Both the position numbers and the translations under genes were made by a program. The notes under the pieces were generated by a model, which worked only from the letters and a program-made list of their open reading frames with translations, did no database searches and was not told the DNA's origin. This document shows, piece by piece, positions 20,176 through 20,223 of a DNA stretch of 20,223 bases. This stretch comes from CAZMPJ01 sp964568455 (GTDB lineage Bacteria; Margulisbacteria; WOR-1; O2-12-FULL-45-9), in assembly GCA_964568455.1 (NCBI GenBank), contig CAZMPJ010000014.1:1-20223 (forward strand), in the 5' to 3' direction. Every line of letters begins with the position of its first letter. Within the stretch, counting starts at the first letter, position 1.

Positions 20176-20223
20176 ATGAAGAAAAAGCGAAGCACCTCCA
20201 GTAAAATACTAAAGACCCCTTGT
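20176..20223 (+). CDS. Start of an unknown gene, cut by the window end
   Basis: Sixteen codons are visible: MKKKRSTSSKILKTPC. AGGAG at 20163-20167 lies 8 bases before the ATG. The peptide is strongly basic, rich in Ser/Thr and has no acidic residue, like the leaders of other accessory genes here, although a signal-peptide n-region is equally possible. It is divergent from the metallopeptidase gene. No clear promoter was found on this strand. Confidence 0.5.
   Translation, partial: MKKKRSTSSKILKTPC

Overview
The window looks like part of a chromosome from a diderm (Gram-negative-type) bacterium, AT-rich and with tightly packed genes. LpxD, an OmpH/Skp-type chaperone and an outer-membrane beta-barrel protein point to a lipid-A-bearing outer membrane. 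Gene content, duplicated ORF6N genes and 7-bp micro-repeats inside genes resemble an uncultivated candidate phylum (my guess is the Margulisbacteria/Saganbacteria/Omnitrophica range). That placement is inference, not demonstrated.

Two housekeeping operons form the core. On the minus strand, pyrH-frr-uppS-cdsA-nadC (8593 down to 4950) covers pyrimidine nucleotide phosphorylation, ribosome recycling, polyprenyl carrier synthesis, phospholipid CDP activation and NAD synthesis. On the plus strand, mnmG-ompH-lpxD-glycosyltransferase-beta-barrel protein-hisC (12876 to 18975) covers tRNA modification, envelope biogenesis and histidine synthesis. Both start from ordinary sigma70-like promoters whose -10 box lies 8-10 bases before the ATG, so their mRNAs are probably leaderless.

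Accessory genes sit between and around these operons: a B12-binding-type radical SAM gene with an atypical CoaE-like kinase (155-2354), two ORF6N-domain genes (2351-2869 and 12293-12811), a LacI-family regulator (2996-4003), an unknown gene divergent from it (4210-4953), a two-gene unknown operon (12140 down to 9670), a 7TM-PAS sensor with no output domain (8655-9695), a predicted HExxH metallopeptidase (20072 down to 18972) and the first codons of another gene (20176 onward).

The most interesting signal links these accessory genes. Six intergenic sites share a non-sigma70 promoter-like layout, close to TGAAATTT then exactly 14 bases then CGA(A/T). They stand before the radical SAM operon, an unseen leftward unit beyond base 1, lacI, the 4210 gene, the 12140 operon and the metallopeptidase. 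This looks like one regulon of an alternative sigma factor (ECF-like or sigma28-like). Several of its unrelated proteins also begin with basic leaders that are poor in acidic residues and carry an S-I-R-type motif, including a roughly 30-residue extension on the CoaE-like kinase. A common targeting or processing signal is possible but unproven.

Other oddities are three convergent gene pairs that overlap by exactly 4 bp through shared stop codons, an 86%-identical 77-bp non-coding block in front of both ORF6N genes, and 7-8 bp tandem micro-repeats in coding and leader sequence. No rRNA, tRNA, CRISPR array, insertion sequence or convincing intrinsic terminator was found. No gene-free stretch exceeds about 210 bases.
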